Part shown: piece after piece, positions 61,831-64,000 of the stretch
How positions within the stretch are numbered: the stretch's first letter is position 1
Layout of the letters: each line of letters opens with the position of its first letter
Assembly: GCF_016905005.1 (NCBI RefSeq)
Contig: NZ_JADIKC010000001.1
Location: 310,001 to 374,000 of the forward strand
Direction: 5' to 3'
Origin: Dyella kyungheensis
GTDB lineage: Bacteria > Pseudomonadota > Gammaproteobacteria > Xanthomonadales > Rhodanobacteraceae
Length of the DNA stretch: 64,000 bases
Notes under the pieces: model-generated
The model's database searches: none
The model's input: the letters and a program-made list of their open reading frames with translations, nothing else
What the model was told of the DNA's origin: nothing
Position numbers and translations under genes: made by a program

Positions 61831-63552
61831 ATGCAAAGCGCAAGCACGCGGTCGCAAGAGCAGTTGCGTGGCCTGTCGCGGCCTTTTTTTGAGACGCTGG
61901 CGAAGCTGGGCTTCGGCGGCATGGCGTGGTACGTCGCCTTGTCGTTGGGCAGCGCGCTGAGCGGGAATCTCGCTGCCATCTGCCTCGTTCCCCTGGTGGC
62001 ACCGAACCAGTCGATGCCATCGGGTCTGGGCTGGTTGCTGCGCGGCGAGCCCGACATGCAGGCGCTCGCCTTCGTCATCGCCTCGGCGATATTTGCCTTG
62101 CTGCGCTGGCAGGCGGCCCGCGTGGGCACGCGATTGGCCAGCCGCTACGGTATGTACCTGCGCCAGACCGTGCATGCGCGGCGCATCGATGCGCCGTTGT
62201 CCTCGTTGTCGGATGCCACCTCGGCTGAAATCGCCCACGTGCTCACCTACAACGTCGAGATCGTCACGCAGGGCTTCAATGCGCTGCTGCAATTGCTGGT
62301 GGCTGCCATGACCACCATGGTCTGCCTTGCCATGGCCTTGTGGCTGTCGCCAGCGCTGTTGCTGGCGATGCCGCTGGTGGTGGGTTTCGCGCTGGTCGCT
62401 TCGCGCATCAACGGGCGCGAGCAGGCCACGGTCAGCAGGCAGTACGTGGCCGACCTGACCCGTTTGTTCTGGATGAGCGAAGACTTTCCCCGCCGCTGGC
62501 GGCATATCCGCTCGTTCGGCCGCGAGGATGCCGAGAAGGCGCATTACGCCGACATCTCGCAGCGCCTTGGCAACGGCTATCGTCACCAGCTGGATCTGAT
62601 CGCCACGGGCCGGCTGGTACTGGAGATGCTGGCCGCGCTGGGCATTGCCGCGATCTTCTTCATCGCCAACCGGTGGCACGGCGTGGATCGCGCCGCGCTG
62701 ATCGCCGTGTGCCTGCTGTTGGCGCGCCTGCTGCCTTACCTGGTGTCCACGCGGCAGAACTTTCAGCAGCTGCGGACTTCCATTCCGGCGTTCCAGTTGT
62801 GGTTGCGCCATGTCGGCGTGGCGGCGGCCGTGCCGGCCGCGGCGATCCCGCCGATGGCCCTGCGCGAAGCGCTGCATATCCGCCAGCTTCGGCTCGATGC
62901 GCCCACGCCGCTCGACCTGCGCGAACTCACCCTGGTACCCGGCGAACTGACCCTGGTCTGCGGCGACTCGGGCATCGGCAAGAGCAGCCTGATCGACGTG
63001 CTGGCCGGCATGACGGCACCGGCGCAGTTTCACGCGCGCATGGGCGAGCGTGCCGTCGATTTTTCTACCTACGCGGCCTTGGTGAGCAAGGGTGCCTATG
63101 TCAGCCAGAGCGTGCGCCCATGGCAGACCACGGTGCGCGAATGCCTGCGCTGGGCTGCGCCCGAGGCGGCGGATGCCGCGATGCTGCAAGCGCTCGCCGA
63201 TGTCGGCCTGGACAAGCGGCTGGCCGATACATCCAGCGCACTCGACACCACCTTGAGCAGTTCGTCCAGCCGCCTGTCCGGCGGCGAATTGCAGCGGCTG
63301 CTGCTGGCGCAGGTGCTGCTGCATCGTCCGGCGATTGCCCTGCTGGACGAGGCGACCAGTGCGCTGGATCCCGACGCGGAACTGGCCGTGCTGGCCGCCT
63401 TGAAACGCCGGTTGCCACAGACCATTGTGATCGTGGTGTCGCACCGCGCCGGCGTGGCCTCGGTGGCGGATCAATGCCTGGCGATCAGCGCAGGCAGCGC
63501 CACGGTGACCGCGACCGACGCGCGGGCCACGAGCGCGGCGGCCGCTCTCTAG
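61831..63552 (+). CDS. ABC exporter with fused membrane and ATPase domains
   Basis: 573 residues. Six-helix transmembrane domain (about 30-330), then an ATPase domain: Walker A GDSGIGKSS, the signature RLSGGELQRLLLAQVLL, Walker B AIALLDEATSALD and the H-switch VSHRAG. Half-transporters of this kind dimerise to export peptides, lipids or glycans. There is no N-terminal peptidase C39 domain, so it does not itself cleave a leader peptide. It is 137 nt downstream of the HPr-kinase-like gene on the same strand. Confidence 0.9.
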   Translation: MQSASTRSQEQLRGLSRPFFETLAKLGFGGMAWYVALSLGSALSGNLAAICLVPLVAPNQSMPSGLGWLLRGEPDMQALAFVIASAIFALLRWQAARVGTRLASRYGMYLRQTVHARRIDAPLSSLSDATSAEIAHVLTYNVEIVTQGFNALLQLLVAAMTTMVCLAMALWLSPALLLAMPLVVGFALVASRINGREQATVSRQYVADLTRLFWMSEDFPRRWRHIRSFGREDAEKAHYADISQRLGNGYRHQLDLIATGRLVLEMLAALGIAAIFFIANRWHGVDRAALIAVCLLLARLLPYLVSTRQNFQQLRTSIPAFQLWLRHVGVAAAVPAAAIPPMALREALHIRQLRLDAPTPLDLRELTLVPGELTLVCGDSGIGKSSLIDVLAGMTAPAQFHARMGERAVDFSTYAALVSKGAYVSQSVRPWQTTVRECLRWAAPEAADAAMLQALADVGLDKRLADTSSALDTTLSSSSSRLSGGELQRLLLAQVLLHRPAIALLDEATSALDPDAELAVLAALKRRLPQTIVIVVSHRAGVASVADQCLAISAGSATVTATDARATSAAAAL

Positions 63553-64000
63553 GCGCCCGACATCGCATCCGGTTTCGCCGGCATCGGCCCGAGGAACATC
63601 GCGCGGAGCCGTTCCACGCCGATCACGCGCGCCAGCTCGGCAAACACGCAGTAGTTGAAGATGAGCACCAGCAGCAGGATCTGGATGGCCCAGAAATGCG
63701 GCCAGTTCATCGTGGCGAGCAACTGGTGATGTGCCGCGCCCCAGTCGTGCGTGTCCTTCCAGGCTTCGTGCAGCCGCTCCAGATAGTGGATGAAGGTGGC
63801 GATCAAGTTGTAGATCACCGTCTTCCACAGCACATTCCACAGCAACGGCTTTTCCGGAAACCGGTTGATGAAGGGCAGCATGTTGGCCAGCAGCACCGCC
63901 TTGCCCAGGATCAGCGCGGAGATCGCCACGGTGGCGAAGGTGGGCAGCGAGAGGCCGGTGCCGCGGGTCAACAGTCCGCGAACCAGCACGACCAGATTGA
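63549..64000 (-). CDS. Multi-span membrane protein, 5' end beyond the window
   Basis: At least 150 residues are visible; the frame stays open to the window edge, so the gene probably starts beyond it. An internal GTG at 63989 would be a possible but poor start. The visible part contains about four hydrophobic helices (TFATVAISALILGKAVLLANMLPF, VLWKTVIYNLIATFIHYL, WPHFWAIQILLLVLIFNYCVF) and a short cytoplasmic tail. Family not recognised. The stop overlaps the convergent ABC exporter gene by four bases. Confidence 0.6.
   Translation of the reverse strand, partial: NLVVLVRGLLTRGTGLSLPTFATVAISALILGKAVLLANMLPFINRFPEKPLLWNVLWKTVIYNLIATFIHYLERLHEAWKDTHDWGAAHHQLLATMNWPHFWAIQILLLVLIFNYCVFAELARVIGVERLRAMFLGPMPAKPDAMSGA

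Noticed and set aside
57800-63552. Lasso peptide cluster
   Set aside because: Kinase, nucleotidyltransferase and exporter fit, but there is no asparagine-synthetase-like cyclase, no transglutaminase-like or PqqD-like protein, and no precursor. It is kept only as an analogy.
1-64000. rRNA, tRNA, tmRNA genes
   Set aside because: I saw no conserved rRNA stretch or tRNA TPsiC-arm/anticodon arrangement while reading. Absence is not proven without tRNAscan or Infernal.

Overview
The window is GC-rich chromosomal DNA from a gammaproteobacterium, most likely in the Xanthomonadales, family Rhodanobacteraceae (Dyella, Luteibacter, Rhodanobacter or Frateuria type). The basis is the gene families present (copL-position gene with copAB, a TorF-type porin, FolE2, Slp, RlmJ, an E. 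coli-like PoxB), high-GC codon use, and intergenic REP palindromes built on a gtgggagcgcac core. I recognised no rRNA, tRNA, CRISPR array, prophage or insertion sequence.

Left part (1-35.7 kb) is mostly housekeeping and stress functions in short transcription units. It holds ergothioneine synthesis (egtB-egtD), two ChaA-type cation/proton antiporters 14 kb apart, a LysR regulator, mfd, a GNAT, a YjbR-VOC pair, a CDF metal transporter, slp and rlmJ. A 1 kb gene-free stretch packed with palindromes follows, then a copper operon (copL-like, copA, copB), an SDR-like protein, a DMT exporter, an AsmA protein, a secreted cyclophilin and an orphan ParB-like protein. Next come a secreted isoamylase, pyruvate oxidase poxB, a GAF/PAS/GGDEF diguanylate cyclase, an alpha/beta hydrolase, two small proteins, a class V aminotransferase, an SDR and a dodecin.

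Middle part (35.7-42.7 kb, all minus strand) holds two compact modules. One is an ECF sigma factor, zinc-finger anti-sigma and subtilisin-like lipoprotein, followed by the zinc-independent GTP cyclohydrolase FolE2. The other is an apparent trans-envelope electron-transfer set: a cytochrome b561-like membrane protein, a monohaem outer-membrane porin-cytochrome resembling Cyc2, and a small periplasmic cytochrome c.

Right part (42.9-63.6 kb) is a surface-glycan locus. Fifteen plus-strand genes, most overlapping or separated by a few bases, encode sugar-modifying enzymes (FdtA/QdtA-like isomerase, acetyltransferases, DegT aminotransferase), a Wzx flippase, a Wzy-like polymerase, a Wzz-like protein and three glycosyltransferases. 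They also encode two SAM methyltransferases, an amidohydrolase and a B12-type radical SAM enzyme, which are unusual in such an operon. Beside it lies a second block: a nucleotidyltransferase and another B12-type radical SAM enzyme (minus strand), divergent from an HPr-kinase-like protein and a fused ABC exporter (plus strand). This second block is the best candidate for an undescribed system. A membrane protein gene runs off the right edge.
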